Source: Pseudomonas lalkuanensis (GTDB taxonomy: Bacteria; Pseudomonadota; Gammaproteobacteria; Pseudomonadales; Pseudomonadaceae). From it: a stretch of DNA of 64,000 nucleotides. This document shows positions 52,803 to 62,177 of this stretch, one piece after another. A program made the translations under genes and the position numbers. Positions within the stretch are counted from its first letter, which is position 1. Each line of letters starts with the position of its first letter. Location of the stretch: positions 4,940,001 through 5,004,000 of the forward strand of contig NZ_CP043311.1 in assembly GCF_008807375.1 (NCBI RefSeq), in the 5' to 3' direction. The notes beneath the pieces were generated by a model. That model did no database searches. It was not told where the DNA came from and was given only the letters and a program-made list of their open reading frames with translations.

Positions 52803-53966
52803 ATGGGCGAATTTGAAGCCATCCGACCCTATGACGATGCCGAGGTCTCGACGGTGCTTTCGCGCCTGTTCGCCGACGACGCTTTCCTCGGCACCCTCAC
52901 CCGCTATCGTTTCCCGAAGCTGGCGGGCCCGCTGGGCTGGCTCCTCAAGCCTGTTATAGCTCATCGGCTGCGTCGCGAGTTCGCCAGCATCGATTCGGTC
53001 GCCGCGCTGCAGGACCGCATCGAACCCTATGTGGACAACACCATCGAGCGCGCCACCGACGGCGTGACCTACTCGGGCGTGGAACGCCTGAAGCCGGGCA
53101 CCGCCTACCTGTTCCTGGCCAATCACCGCGACATCGTGATGGACCCGGCCTTCGTCAACTACGCCGTGTACCACGCAGGCCTGCCGACGCCGCGCATCGC
53201 CATCGGCGACAACCTGCTGCAGAAGCCCTTCGTCAGCGACCTGATGCGCCTGAACAAGAGCTTCATCGTGCACCGCAACCTGGCCGGCCGCCGCGAGAAG
53301 CTGGCCGCCTTCCAGTTGCTGTCGGCCTACATCAATCACTCGATCTGCAAGGACGGCCAGTCGATCTGGATCGCCCAGGCCGAAGGACGCGCCAAGGACG
53401 GTGACGACCGCACCGACTCGGCGATCCTCAAGATGTTCCACATGAGCCGCAAGGATGAGCCTTTCCCGGACGTGATCCGCGACCTGCACCTGATCCCGGT
53501 GTCCATCAGCTACGAGTACGATCCCTGCGACCAGGCCAAGGCCCGCGAGCTGCAGGTTCGCGCCAGCACCGGCGGCTACGCCAAGGCGCCGGGTGAGGAC
53601 GACGCGAGCATTGCCCTGGGCATCACCGGCTACAAGGGTCGTGTGCACATCGCCTTCGGCAGCGAGATCGGCAGCGCCAGCGAAGATGCCAAGCAACTGG
53701 CCCAGGAGATCGACAAGCAGATCCTCGGCGGCTACCGGCTGTTCCCCGTGCATTACCTGGCTTACGCCATGTGGAACGAGCGCGACCCCGAGCTGCACGT
53801 GCCGACGGCGGCCGAAGTCTTCGACGAGGACGAACTGGCCCGTGCCCAGGCCGAGTGGCAGAAGCGTCTGGGCGCCTGCCCGGAGGTACAGCGCCCCTAC
53901 CTGATCCAGCAGTACGCCACCCCGGTGCGAAACCAGTACCGGATCAAGGCCGGGCTGCCGCTCTGA
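52803..53966 (+). CDS. PlsC-like acyltransferase domain protein
   Basis: 387 residues. Family of glycerolipid acyltransferases. Motif I is NHRDIVMD (about residues 106-113), in which five residues, not four, separate His and Asp; motif III is AEGRAKDGDD (about 194-203), matching the EGxR pattern. No clear membrane anchor is seen. Long C-terminal region about 260-387 is of unknown role. The spacing in motif I seems characteristic of this branch, not an error, since the reading frame is solid. Substrate unknown. Confidence 0.82.
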   Translation: MGEFEAIRPYDDAEVSTVLSRLFADDAFLGTLTRYRFPKLAGPLGWLLKPVIAHRLRREFASIDSVAALQDRIEPYVDNTIERATDGVTYSGVERLKPGTAYLFLANHRDIVMDPAFVNYAVYHAGLPTPRIAIGDNLLQKPFVSDLMRLNKSFIVHRNLAGRREKLAAFQLLSAYINHSICKDGQSIWIAQAEGRAKDGDDRTDSAILKMFHMSRKDEPFPDVIRDLHLIPVSISYEYDPCDQAKARELQVRASTGGYAKAPGEDDASIALGITGYKGRVHIAFGSEIGSASEDAKQLAQEIDKQILGGYRLFPVHYLAYAMWNERDPELHVPTAAEVFDEDELARAQAEWQKRLGACPEVQRPYLIQQYATPVRNQYRIKAGLPL

Positions 53967-53990
53967 TTCGCATCAAGCCCCAGCACAAAC

Positions 53991-54020
53991 GAAAACGGCG
54001 ACCCGAAGGTCGCCGTTTTT
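53991..54020. terminator. Terminator between convergent genes
   Basis: AACGGCGAC / GTCGCCGTT stem with flanking A- and T-runs on either side, 24 bases after the acyltransferase stop; it can act on both strands. Confidence 0.8.
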
Positions 54021-54030
54021 CATTACGGAG

Positions 54031-54315
54031 TCAGACCTGGGTACTGGCCCAGGAGACGCCGAGGGCCACGGCCAGGCTGAAGTAGCCGAAAGCGTAGAAG
54101 AAGCGATTCAGGCGCTGCGTCGACTCATCCTGGACCGTGGGGCCGTCCACCTCTTCCAGCTCGCTTTCGGCGGCCAGACGGGCGATGGAGCGCTGTTCGC
54201 GCCAACGGGTAGCCAGCAGCACCCAGGCGCCAGCACATGCAAAGAACAGCGCCAGGCCATTCACGACCTGGGCGGGGTGGGCCAGAAACATGGCCCAAAG
54301 CGCCTGCAGCGACAT
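54031..54315 (-). CDS. Small inner-membrane protein of unknown function
   Basis: 94 residues from the ATG at 54315. Two hydrophobic helices, about residues 13-35 and 74-92, are joined by a charged segment (RWREQRSIARLAAESELEEVDG). I do not recognise a family. It is convergent with the acyltransferase gene and lies downstream of yajG on the same strand, with a terminator between. Confidence 0.7.
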   Translation of the reverse strand: MSLQALWAMFLAHPAQVVNGLALFFACAGAWVLLATRWREQRSIARLAAESELEEVDGPTVQDESTQRLNRFFYAFGYFSLAVALGVSWASTQV

Positions 54316-54472
54316 CTCAAACTCCGCTTCAGGGGTGCAGCCGTGCACGCAACCTGCAAGACAAGGAACGGTCCGCCCTGATTCCGGGCGGTTCTCGGAA
54401 TGGCGCAGAGTTTACCCAACCAGCGGCTCGGCTGATGGACGTTCCGACGAATGCCGCCGCTGTCCTGCCGGA

Positions 54473-54502
54473 AACGAAAAAGCCCGGCACATGGCCGGGC
54501 TT
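54473..54502 (-). terminator. Rho-independent terminator of the YajG-type gene
   Basis: AGCCCGGC / GCCGGGCT stem with a 5-base loop and T-rich end on the minus strand, 18 bases after the stop. Confidence 0.8.
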
Positions 54503-54519
54503 TCTCATTCGGGGTCCGC

Positions 54520-55104
54520 TTACTGCTGGGACAGGACCTGACCGATGGTCGGATCCTTGAAGGCGCGAGTCAGGGCGTCGCTCAGCACATCGCTCACCAG
54601 CTTGGTGTTGGTCTGCTGGTTCGGCGCGGTACCAAAGCGCTGGTTCAGCGAAGCACCGTACTTGCCGCTGTAACGGCGGGCGCTGTTCTGCACGTCGACG
54701 CGGAAGCTGGCGCTGATGTTGGCCTCGGTGACGTAGGTTTCCTTGGGCGACTGGTACTTCAGGTCGGCCAGGGTCAGGGTCAGCTGCGGCGCGTTGTAGG
54801 CGTTGGGCGACGGGGTGAAGCCCAGCAGGCGCACGGCGGCCTCCGCTTCAGCCTGCAGGCGCGGCAGGATGTCCTGGCTCTGCACGCTGATGGCGCTGGT
54901 GTCGGCATAGATGCCACCACGGGTACCGAGGACCGGGGACGGACGACCGTCGGCAACACGCACGACCACCGGCTGGCCTTGGCCATACGGAGTCAGCGGG
55001 CCGGTGAGTTTGGGTTGCGGGCTGAGTTGCTGCGGGCTGAGGGCACAGCCGACCAGAGTCAGGCTGAGGGCGGCCAGCAGGCCAAGCAACGAGCGTTTCA
55101 GCAT
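54520..55104 (-). CDS. YajG family lipoprotein
   Basis: 194 residues. A lipoprotein signal peptide with lipobox LVGC (about residues 17-20). The family pattern is seen in VVVRVADGRPSPVLGTRGGIYADTSAI and LKYQSPKETYVTEANISASFRVDV, and the late NQQTNTKLVSDVLSDAL. Located in the outer or inner membrane facing the periplasm; function not known. Its ribosome site (GGAGAG) is just upstream. Single gene. Confidence 0.88.
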   Translation of the reverse strand: MLKRSLLGLLAALSLTLVGCALSPQQLSPQPKLTGPLTPYGQGQPVVVRVADGRPSPVLGTRGGIYADTSAISVQSQDILPRLQAEAEAAVRLLGFTPSPNAYNAPQLTLTLADLKYQSPKETYVTEANISASFRVDVQNSARRYSGKYGASLNQRFGTAPNQQTNTKLVSDVLSDALTRAFKDPTIGQVLSQQ

Positions 55105-55279
55105 GCTTTATCTCTCCAGGAATGAAAGCAAAACGGCCGGCAGTATAACCAGCCGGCCGGGGTACTGACAGTGCGCCAGCCCCGTGCAATATCAGACCGC
55201 CATCCGCCGGTGCGGTTCCTGTCATGCCCCTGTCACGCCCGCATGGGATAAAGGCGTTGCCCCTTTTGGAGTAGCCCCG

Positions 55280-55513
55280 ATGATCCTCTTCTGGTCCCTG
55301 TTCGCACGCCGCCCGCAACGCCGCAGCTTCGCCCTGGTGGATCAGGCCGGGATCTGCCGTGGCCTGCACCAGGGAATCGACCGGCCGGCCAGCGGCAACT
55401 GGGTCGAAGTCAGCGAAGCCAGCATTGCCTGGCTCGACCAGCCCCTCCCCGCCAGCGCGCGCGTCGCACCGGTCGTCGGACAATCTTCGCGCCGCCGTGC
55501 GTTGGCAGCCTGA
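55280..55513 (+). CDS. Small hypothetical protein
   Basis: 77 residues from the ATG at 55280 with a GGAG site ten bases upstream. No family recognised. It is basic at the N terminus (FARRPQRRSFALVDQ) and Ala/Arg-rich at the end. No membrane segment or signal peptide. The good ribosome site and Pseudomonas-like codon use support it, but it could be lineage-specific. Confidence 0.6.
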   Translation: MILFWSLFARRPQRRSFALVDQAGICRGLHQGIDRPASGNWVEVSEASIAWLDQPLPASARVAPVVGQSSRRRALAA

Positions 55514-55865
55514 CCGGCGGAAGAAGAAAAGTCACACCGGGCGCCCTATTCGCCTCATTTCATCGTTATAATCGCCCCCCGATTATAAGGTCGTCTCCTG
55601 ATCGGGCCTCGCAACACCGCACCTCGCGCCAGCTTGGGCATCCGCACAGCCCCACAGAGAGCCGTCCACTTTTCGCGCTGCCACTTGTTGGCTTGCCGCA
55701 TCCTTCCGCCCGTATTGCAAACGTTTGTTGCAGGGACGCACGCATGGCAACGCGCGTGCAGACGGAAGCGGCTTGTCCGGGAGCAGGCGATTCTTTTGAG
55801 GTTCACGACTCCAAAAGAGCGTGAGATGACGGTTTTTCACTACTTCACGAGAGAGTGGCGAGCAA
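55514..55865. other. Long leader region upstream of mqo
   Basis: This 352-base gap holds no convincing gene. It contains two symmetric sites: a 9-base inverted repeat with TATAAT on both strands (55566-55588) and the palindrome CAAACGTTTG (55718-55727). If transcription starts at the first, the mqo leader would be about 290 bases. Confidence 0.55.
55566..55588. promoter_or_regulatory. Symmetric promoter-like palindrome upstream of mqo
   Basis: TTATAATCG (55566-55574) and CGATTATAA (55580-55588) are perfect inverted arms around CCCCC. Each strand carries a perfect TATAAT (-10) hexamer. No good -35 is seen for the plus strand, so an activator would be needed. Confidence 0.5.
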
Positions 55866-57383
55866 ATGGCGCAAAACGATTACGAAGCAGTGGACGTGTT
55901 GCTGGTCGGGGCCGGCATCATGAGCGCTACGCTGGCGGTACTGCTTAAAGAGCTCGATCCCGGCATCAAGCTGGAGATCGCAGAACTCCGGGAGTCGGGG
56001 GCCATTGAGAGCTCCAACCCCTGGAACAACGCAGGAACCGGTCATGCTGGCCTCTGCGAACTGAACTACACGCCCCAGGCGGCCGATGGCTCCATCGACA
56101 TCAAGAAGGCCGTCAACATCAACGCCCAGTTCGAGGTTTCCAAGCAGTTCTGGGCCTACATGAGTGGCAAGAGCGCGTTCGGCTCGCCCAAGACCTTCAT
56201 CAATCCTGTCCCGCACCTCTCCTTCGTGCGCGGTGACAAGGACACCGCCTTCCTCAAGAAGCGCTTCGAGCTGCTCCGCCAGCACCACGCCTTCGGCGAG
56301 ATGGAATACACCGAAGACCGCGCCACCATGGCCAAATGGGCGCCGCTGATGATGAAAGGACGCGATGCGTCCGAGAAGATCGCCGCGACCCGCGCCCTGA
56401 ACGGCACCGACGTCAACTTCGGCGCGGTCACCAACCAGCTGCTGCAGTATCTCGAGAGCCTGCAGGGCACTCGCGTCAGCTACTTCCAGAAAGTCACCGA
56501 CCTCAAGCGCACCGACAGCGGCTGGAAAGTCAGCATCAAGAACACCCAGACCGGCGCCAATCGCGAAGTATCCGCGCGCTTCGTGTTCCTCGGCGCTGGC
56601 GGTGGCGCGCTGCCGCTGCTGCAGCTTTCCGGTATCGAAGAAGGCAAGGGCTTCGGCGGCTTCCCGGTCAGCGGCCAGTGGCTGCGCTGCGACAATCCCG
56701 AAGTGGTCAGGCAGCACCAGGCCAAGGTCTACAGCCAGGCCGAAGTCGGCGCCCCGCCGATGTCCGTGCCGCACCTGGACACCCGCGTGGTCGATGGCAA
56801 GAAGTCCCTGCTGTTCGGACCCTATGCCGGCTTCACCACCAAGTTCCTGAAGCACGGTTCCTTCATGGACCTGCCGATGTCGGTCCGCCCGAGCAACCTC
56901 CTGCCGATGCTCTCGGTGGCCCGCGACAACATGGACCTGACTCGCTACCTGATCAAGGAAGTGATGCAGTCCCAGGATCAGCGCCTGGATGCCCTGCGCA
57001 AGTTCTACCCAGAGCTCGACCCGGCCGACTGGCGCCTGGAAGTGGCCGGCCAGCGCGTGCAGATCATCAAGAAGGACAACAAAAAGGGCGGCGTCCTGCA
57101 GTTCGGCACCGAACTGGTCTCCTCCGAAGACGGCAGCATCGCCGCCCTGCTGGGTGCCTCCCCAGGTGCTTCGGTGACCGTCTCCATCATGCTCAACCTG
57201 ATCGAGCGCTGCTTCGCCGAGCAGGCCCGTTCCGAGCAATGGGCGACCAAGCTGAAGGAAATCTTCCCGGCCCGCGAAAAGGCCCTGGAAAGCGACGCGG
57301 CCCTGTACCGCGACGTCAGCGCCCGTTCCGACGCGGCGCTGGGCCTGACCAGCGTCAACACTGCGACCCAGAGCATCGCCTGA
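55866..57383 (+). CDS. mqo: Malate:quinone oxidoreductase
   Basis: 505 residues. An FAD-dependent peripheral membrane enzyme that oxidises malate to oxaloacetate and reduces quinone in the TCA cycle. Motifs: [19 protein letters not shown] (about residues 9-27), [22 protein letters not shown], and the C-terminal [16 protein letters not shown]. By synteny it is the mqoB type (PA4640), the main copy in P. aeruginosa. The ribosome site is GAGAG-like. A long leader precedes it. Confidence 0.95.
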   Translation: MAQNDYEAVDVLLVGAGIMSATLAVLLKELDPGIKLEIAELRESGAIESSNPWNNAGTGHAGLCELNYTPQAADGSIDIKKAVNINAQFEVSKQFWAYMSGKSAFGSPKTFINPVPHLSFVRGDKDTAFLKKRFELLRQHHAFGEMEYTEDRATMAKWAPLMMKGRDASEKIAATRALNGTDVNFGAVTNQLLQYLESLQGTRVSYFQKVTDLKRTDSGWKVSIKNTQTGANREVSARFVFLGAGGGALPLLQLSGIEEGKGFGGFPVSGQWLRCDNPEVVRQHQAKVYSQAEVGAPPMSVPHLDTRVVDGKKSLLFGPYAGFTTKFLKHGSFMDLPMSVRPSNLLPMLSVARDNMDLTRYLIKEVMQSQDQRLDALRKFYPELDPADWRLEVAGQRVQIIKKDNKKGGVLQFGTELVSSEDGSIAALLGASPGASVTVSIMLNLIERCFAEQARSEQWATKLKEIFPAREKALESDAALYRDVSARSDAALGLTSVNTATQSIA

Positions 57384-57406
57384 GTCCCGGCAGCACGCTG
57401 AATCAA

Positions 57407-57431
57407 ACCGCCCTTCGGGGCGGTTTTTTTA
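57407..57431 (+). terminator. Rho-independent terminator of mqo
   Basis: ACCGCCC-TTC-GGGGCGGT followed by TTTTTTT, 24 bases after the stop. Confidence 0.88.
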
Positions 57432-57452
57432 TGCCTGAAAAAACGCTTTCCA

Positions 57453-57476
57453 TAGGAGCGAGCTCTGCTCGCGAAT
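57453..57476 (+). repeat. REP variant singlet
   Basis: TAGGAGCGAGCTCTGCTCGC followed by GAA. This is a second REP type (GAGCTCTGCTCGC core), seen in many Pseudomonas genomes from memory; only one copy lies in this window. Confidence 0.6.
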
Positions 57477-57489
57477 CAGCGCGCCCATG

Positions 57490-57516
57490 AAAAAGCCCGC
57501 TCTAGGGCGGGCTTTC
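57490..57516 (-). terminator. Rho-independent terminator of the PA4642-like gene
   Basis: AAGCCCGC-CCTAGA-GCGGGCTT on the minus strand followed by T-rich sequence, 17 bases after the stop. Confidence 0.75.
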
Positions 57517-57532
57517 AACAGCTAGAAGGAAT

Positions 57533-57820
57533 TCAGCCGCGGGCGGCCTTGATCACCTCGATATAGGGCTCAGCCATGCGCTGATCCTGGATCAGGGCGA
57601 TGAAGTCATTGCCCTTTTCATCCTTGGCGTTGAGGTCGTAACCGGCCTCGATGAAGAAGCCGACGAAGCGCTCGAAGTCGTCGATGCGCAGACCGCGATA
57701 GGCCTTGATCAGCTTGTGCAGCGAAGGCGGTGTGGAGTCGGCCGGCTCGACCGTGAGGAACAGCTTGATCGAGTCATCGGAGATTTCTTCGCCAATCACC
57801 TGCTTCTTGTCTTTACGCAT
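57533..57820 (-). CDS. PA4642-like small protein
   Basis: 95 residues. Conserved in Pseudomonas at this locus as I recall; the segment LHKLIKAYRGLRIDDFERFVGFFIEAGYDLNAKDEKGNDF reads like an ankyrin-like helical repeat. Cytosolic, no known function. Start at 57820 followed by basic residues. Single gene with its own terminator. Confidence 0.75.
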   Translation of the reverse strand: MRKDKKQVIGEEISDDSIKLFLTVEPADSTPPSLHKLIKAYRGLRIDDFERFVGFFIEAGYDLNAKDEKGNDFIALIQDQRMAEPYIEVIKAARG

Positions 57821-57884
57821 CGCTCACATCTCTCGGGCCGGGTATCTCGGGGGCGGGCAGTTTACCCCCGCCCGGCCTCCACGC

Positions 57885-58373
57885 TCAACGCGGGCGTACC
57901 GCACCGCTGTGCAGGTCGGCCCAGACATGGCCGTTGGGATAGCTGAGGAACTGGCAGTAAACCGGCCCGTTGCGCAGCAGATCGACTACCGCCGCGTACT
58001 GCGCCATCGGGTAGTTCAGGCTGAGGATGCGGGTCTGCGGGTCGTAGCTGGGCTTCTTCAGGCTCTTGCCTTCGCCGTCGAACTGGATCACCACCTGACG
58101 CACATCGGCGCCCTTGCTCAGCGGTTTGCCCTTCAGCCGCACTAAGGTGGGCGAGGTGATGGGAATCGGTTGCTGGTTGGACTGGCGCTGGCTTCCCAGC
58201 ACTACCGCGTACTCGGTGATCTGGATCAGCTGTTGCATTTCGGGCTCTTCCTGGCGCAACGACAGGTCGTCCGGCGGCAGGAACTGGGCATGCATGGGGA
58301 CGTTATCAGCGGCACCTGCGGGCAGGCAGAGGATCAGCAGGAGAGCAGCGCCAAAGCGCGAGGGGGCGGACAT
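57885..58373 (-). CDS. Exported protein of unknown function (PA4643-like)
   Basis: 162 residues from the ATG at 58373 (GGAG site). A signal peptide ends near LPAGAA (about residues 18-23). The mature part has no recognised domain; it contains DPQTRILSLNYPMAQYAAVVDLLRNGPVYCQF. It is conserved in position in P. aeruginosa as I recall. Divergent from the SulP gene. Function unknown. Confidence 0.75.
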   Translation of the reverse strand: MSAPSRFGAALLLILCLPAGAADNVPMHAQFLPPDDLSLRQEEPEMQQLIQITEYAVVLGSQRQSNQQPIPITSPTLVRLKGKPLSKGADVRQVVIQFDGEGKSLKKPSYDPQTRILSLNYPMAQYAAVVDLLRNGPVYCQFLSYPNGHVWADLHSGAVRPR

Positions 58374-58502
58374 CGAAAGCTCCAACAGCGAGGGAGCGCC
58401 GCACTCTAGCACGGCCCCGGGTCGCTCTGGCATACGACTCAGGTCAGCCCCGCGAACCGCCGTCACGCCCTATACTCGGCGGGTCGCAGCGAAGGAGCCG
58501 CC

Positions 58503-60257
58503 ATGTCCGCATACCTCCCCCCTCTTTTCGCCGCCTTGCGCCAATCCCTGCGCGAGGGCTACAGCCTGGCGAACCTGCGTGGCGACCTGGCCGCCGGGGT
58601 GACCGTCGGCATCATCGCCATCCCGCTGGCCATGGCGCTGGCCATCGCCGTCGGCGTGGCCCCGCAACATGGTCTCTACACGGTGCTGCTGGCGGCACCG
58701 CTGATCGCCCTGAGCGGCGGCTCGCGCTTCAACATTTCCGGCCCCACGGCGGCCTTCGTGGTAATCCTGCTGCCCATCACCCAACAGTTCGGCCTCGGCG
58801 GCCTGTTGCTCTGCACGCTGATGGCCGGGCTGATCCTCATCGCCATGGGCCTCGCGCGGCTGGGGCGGCTGATCCAGTTCATCCCCTATCCGGTGACGCT
58901 CGGCTTCACCGCCGGCATCGGCATCGTCATCGCCACCCTGCAGATCAAGGACCTGCTCGGCCTGCAGTTGGCCGAGACGCCGCAGAACTATGTGGACCAG
59001 CTGTACCTGCTGACCCATGCGCTGCCGACCACGCACCTGGGCGATGCGCTGGTGGCCATTGCCTGCTTCGCGGTGCTGGTGATCTGGCCGCGCTTGGTAC
59101 CCAAGGTGCCGGGCCACCTGGTGGCCCTGGCGCTCGGGGCAATGCTCGGACTGATGCTGGAGGTACTGGGCCTTCCCGTGGCCACCCTGGGCGAGCGCTT
59201 CAGTTATGTGGTCGACGGCGTCAGCCATCCCGGTATCCCGCCCTTTCTGCCAACTTTCGCCTGGCCCTGGCAGCTACCGGGGCCGGATGGCCAGCCGCTG
59301 GGCCTGTCGTTCGAGCTGATCCGCCAACTGCTGGCACCGGCCTTCGCCATCGCCATGCTCGGCGCTATCGAGTCGCTGCTCTGCGCCGTGGTGGCCGACG
59401 GCATGGCAGGCACCCGGCATGACCCCAACGCCGAACTGCTTGGCCAGGGCCTGGGCAACCTGGTCGCTCCGCTGTTCGGCGGCATCACCGCCACCGCCGC
59501 CATCGCCCGCAGTGCCGCCAACGTACGCGCTGGAGCCGGTTCGCCCATCGCCGCCATCATCCACGCCGGCGTGGTGCTGCTGGCCATGCTGCTGCTCGCA
59601 CCGCTGTTCAGCTACCTGCCAATGGCGGCCCTGGCGGCGCTGTTGCTGATGGTGGCCTGGAACATGAGCGAGGCCCGCCATGTGGTGCACACGCTGCGCA
59701 TTGCGCCGCGCAACGATGTGCTGGTCCTGCTCACCTGCCTGGTGCTGACGGTGTTGTTCGACATGGTGCTGGCGGTAGGCGTCGGCCTGTTGCTCGCCGC
59801 GGGCCTGTTCATCAAGCGCATGAGCGACCTCACCGACGCAGCGCCCCTGCCCCGCCATTTTCACGAGGCACTGCGCGAGCTGCCCGAACAGGTGCTGGTC
59901 TACGCCATTCGCGGGCCGCTGTTCTTCGGCGCGGCGGAGAAGGCGCTGAGCGTGCTGCGCCGCTTCAACCCGGAAGTGAAAGTGGTGATCGTCGAGATGA
60001 GTGCCGTGCCCATGCTGGACATGACGGCGCTGGCAGCGCTGGAAAACCTGCTGCACGATTACGGCCGACAAGGCGTCGGCCTGGTACTGGTGGGTACGTC
60101 ACCCCGGGTGCGGCTGAAGCTTCGCCGCGCCGGCGTGCATCGGGAAACGGGAAAACTGGCCTACGTGAAAACCCTGGAACAGGCTCGCAGCAAGGCATTG
60201 CGCTGGCTGGAACCAATCGCGGATCAGGCGAACAGCGAGGTCATCCAGGCCAGGTAA
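58503..60257 (+). CDS. SulP family anion transporter with STAS domain
   Basis: 584 residues. Inner-membrane SLC26/SulP carrier with about 12-14 hydrophobic helices (residues about 25-430) and a C-terminal STAS domain (about 455-560; VVIVEMSAVPMLDMTALAAL). Motifs: AGVTVGIIAIPLAMALAIAVG and SRFNISGPTAAFVV. DauA/YchM-like; substrates of such carriers include sulfate, dicarboxylates and bicarbonate. The 3' end overlaps wbuC (convergent) by 34 bases. Confidence 0.9.
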   Translation: MSAYLPPLFAALRQSLREGYSLANLRGDLAAGVTVGIIAIPLAMALAIAVGVAPQHGLYTVLLAAPLIALSGGSRFNISGPTAAFVVILLPITQQFGLGGLLLCTLMAGLILIAMGLARLGRLIQFIPYPVTLGFTAGIGIVIATLQIKDLLGLQLAETPQNYVDQLYLLTHALPTTHLGDALVAIACFAVLVIWPRLVPKVPGHLVALALGAMLGLMLEVLGLPVATLGERFSYVVDGVSHPGIPPFLPTFAWPWQLPGPDGQPLGLSFELIRQLLAPAFAIAMLGAIESLLCAVVADGMAGTRHDPNAELLGQGLGNLVAPLFGGITATAAIARSAANVRAGAGSPIAAIIHAGVVLLAMLLLAPLFSYLPMAALAALLLMVAWNMSEARHVVHTLRIAPRNDVLVLLTCLVLTVLFDMVLAVGVGLLLAAGLFIKRMSDLTDAAPLPRHFHEALRELPEQVLVYAIRGPLFFGAAEKALSVLRRFNPEVKVVIVEMSAVPMLDMTALAALENLLHDYGRQGVGLVLVGTSPRVRLKLRRAGVHRETGKLAYVKTLEQARSKALRWLEPIADQANSEVIQAR

Positions 60258-60697
60258 TCCGCCACGCCCTCTTCACCCTCGCGAGGTGCCCAGGCGGGTA
60301 GTTCGCCGTCGCCCACTGGGCGATAGGGGCCGGCCTTGCATTCGAACAGGATGCTGTCCGGCTCCAGCACCACCAGGGCGTGGAACACCCCCGGAGGCAG
60401 GTCTACGCCGACGCAGTCACCACCGGCCACGAGGTCACGCTGATCGATCACCTTGCCAGCCTCGTCGAAGATCAGCAGGCCCAGGCGTCCCTTGAGCACC
60501 AGCAGGCTTTCCGCCTTGTCGGCAGACAGGTGACGGTGAGGCGGGATGTAGGTTCCGGGCTGCAGCCCTACCGCCATGCGATGGCAGGGCTCTTCCATGG
60601 CGTGGAAGTTATGGTGCTGGCGCTTGCGCGGGCTCGCCGCGGACCTCCCGGCCAATTCGGCGAACAAGGCCTGATCGAGGAAGCGTGGCGAACTCAT
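60224..60697 (-). CDS. wbuC: WbuC family cupin-fold metalloprotein
   Basis: 157 residues. The cupin pattern PPHRHLSADKAESLLVLKGRLGLLIFDEAGKV and the metal histidines HRH and FHALVV fit the WbuC family, which is linked to lipopolysaccharide gene clusters in other bacteria but of unknown activity. It follows hpt on the minus strand with 3 bases between, so they are co-transcribed. It overlaps the convergent SulP gene by 34 bases. Confidence 0.85.
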   Translation of the reverse strand: MSSPRFLDQALFAELAGRSAASPRKRQHHNFHAMEEPCHRMAVGLQPGTYIPPHRHLSADKAESLLVLKGRLGLLIFDEAGKVIDQRDLVAGGDCVGVDLPPGVFHALVVLEPDSILFECKAGPYRPVGDGELPAWAPREGEEGVADYLAWMTSLFA

Positions 60698-60700
60698 GGC

Positions 60701-61258
60701 TCAGAGCCCCTTGACCGCGAAGATACCGGCGGCGTTGCGCCAGTAGCCCTTGTAGTCCATGCCGTAGCCGAAGATGTAGCGGTCTTCGCAGGGCAGGCCC
60801 ACGTAATTGGCCTTCAGGTCCGGGCGGGCCTTGCGGTCGTGGGTCTTGTCGATCAGCACGGCGGTATGCACGTTGGCGGCGCCCGCGTGTTTGCAGAAGT
60901 CGATGATGGCGGCCAGGGTGTGCCCTTCGTCGAGGATGTCGTCGATGATCAGCACATCGCGGTCGATGAAGGAGATTTCCGGCTTGGCCTTCCAGAACAG
61001 CTCGCCGCCGCTGGTTTCATTGCGGTAGCGGGTGGCGTGCAGATAGGACAGCTCCAGGGGGAAGTCCAGCTTGGGCAGCAGCTTGCCGGCGAAGATCAGG
61101 CCGCCGTTCATGACGCAGAAGACCACCGGGTTGCGCTCGGCCAGTTCGCCGTTGATGGCTTCGGCGACCTGGGAGATGGCAGCCTCGACCTGGGCGTCGG
61201 TGTACAGGCAATCGGCTTCGGCCATTACCTGGCGGATGTGTGCGAGATCGGCGGACAT
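60701..61258 (-). CDS. hpt: Hypoxanthine-guanine phosphoribosyltransferase
   Basis: 185 residues from the ATG at 61258. Purine salvage: converts hypoxanthine and guanine to IMP and GMP with PRPP. The PRPP motif VLIIDDILDEGHT (about residues 100-112) is complete, with FCVMNGGLIFAG earlier and the base-binding KANYVGLPCEDRYIFGYGMDYK segment. Probably the first gene of an hpt-wbuC unit. Confidence 0.95.
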   Translation of the reverse strand: MSADLAHIRQVMAEADCLYTDAQVEAAISQVAEAINGELAERNPVVFCVMNGGLIFAGKLLPKLDFPLELSYLHATRYRNETSGGELFWKAKPEISFIDRDVLIIDDILDEGHTLAAIIDFCKHAGAANVHTAVLIDKTHDRKARPDLKANYVGLPCEDRYIFGYGMDYKGYWRNAAGIFAVKGL

Positions 61259-61535
61259 GGCAATTCCTCTGGATTCAGCGGGGAACATGCGCGGTTCCCG
61301 GTTAAAACTTGAACAGGTCGTCAAGATAAAAGTCGGCAAAGGTACTCATCCGCCTGCCCCTGAGCAAGCCCCGACGGACGAGCGTCGACCATACTGCAGC
61401 GGCTGCGCCGCGTGTGACAGTTCCTTGCGTGACCGCGACATCAGTGGCCCGGACCCACCAGTCAGTGCAGCACAGCCTGTAGTCAATGGATTAAGCTAAC
61501 GCAATTTTTTTGCCAGCCCGCCGGAGAACCTTCCC

Positions 61536-62174
61536 ATGCCCATCCGTGAGATCCGCCATCCGCTGATCCGCCACAAGCTCGGCCTGATGCGCCGCGCCGA
61601 CATCAGCACCAAGAACTTCCGCGAACTGGCACAGGAAGTCGGCGCCCTGCTGACGTATGAAGCGACCAATGACCTGCCCCTGGAAAACTACGAAATCCAG
61701 GGCTGGGCCGGCACCGTGCAGGTGGAGAAGATCGCCGGCAAGAAGATCACCGTGGTGCCCATCCTGCGCGCCGGCATCGGCATGCTGGACGGCGTGCTCA
61801 GCCTGATTCCGGGCGCCAAGGTCAGCGCCGTGGGCGTGGCCCGCAACGAGGAAACCCTGGAAGCCCACACCTACCTGGAGAAGCTGGCTCCGGAGATCGA
61901 CGAGCGCCTTGCGCTGATCATCGACCCGATGCTCGCCACCGGCGGATCCATGGTCGCTACCATCGACCTGCTCAAGCGTGCCGGCTGCAAGGAAATCCGC
62001 GCCATGGTGCTGGTCGCCGCCCCCGAAGGCATCAAGGTGGTCAACGATGCCCACCCGGACGTGATGATCTACACCGCCTCCATCGACCAGAAGCTCAACG
62101 AGCACGGCTACATCATTCCCGGGCTCGGGGATGCCGGCGACAAGATCTTCGGCACCAAGCAGAAGGAAAACTGA
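61536..62174 (+). CDS. upp: Uracil phosphoribosyltransferase
   Basis: 212 residues. Pyrimidine salvage: uracil plus PRPP to UMP. The PRPP-binding [10 protein letters not shown] (about residues 129-138) and substrate motifs [12 protein letters not shown] and the C-terminal [17 protein letters not shown] are complete. Ribosome site GGAGAA at about 61523. Three bases separate it from uraA, so the two form one operon, with permease and enzyme working together. Confidence 0.96.
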   Translation: MPIREIRHPLIRHKLGLMRRADISTKNFRELAQEVGALLTYEATNDLPLENYEIQGWAGTVQVEKIAGKKITVVPILRAGIGMLDGVLSLIPGAKVSAVGVARNEETLEAHTYLEKLAPEIDERLALIIDPMLATGGSMVATIDLLKRAGCKEIRAMVLVAAPEGIKVVNDAHPDVMIYTASIDQKLNEHGYIIPGLGDAGDKIFGTKQKEN

Positions 62175-62177
62175 TCG

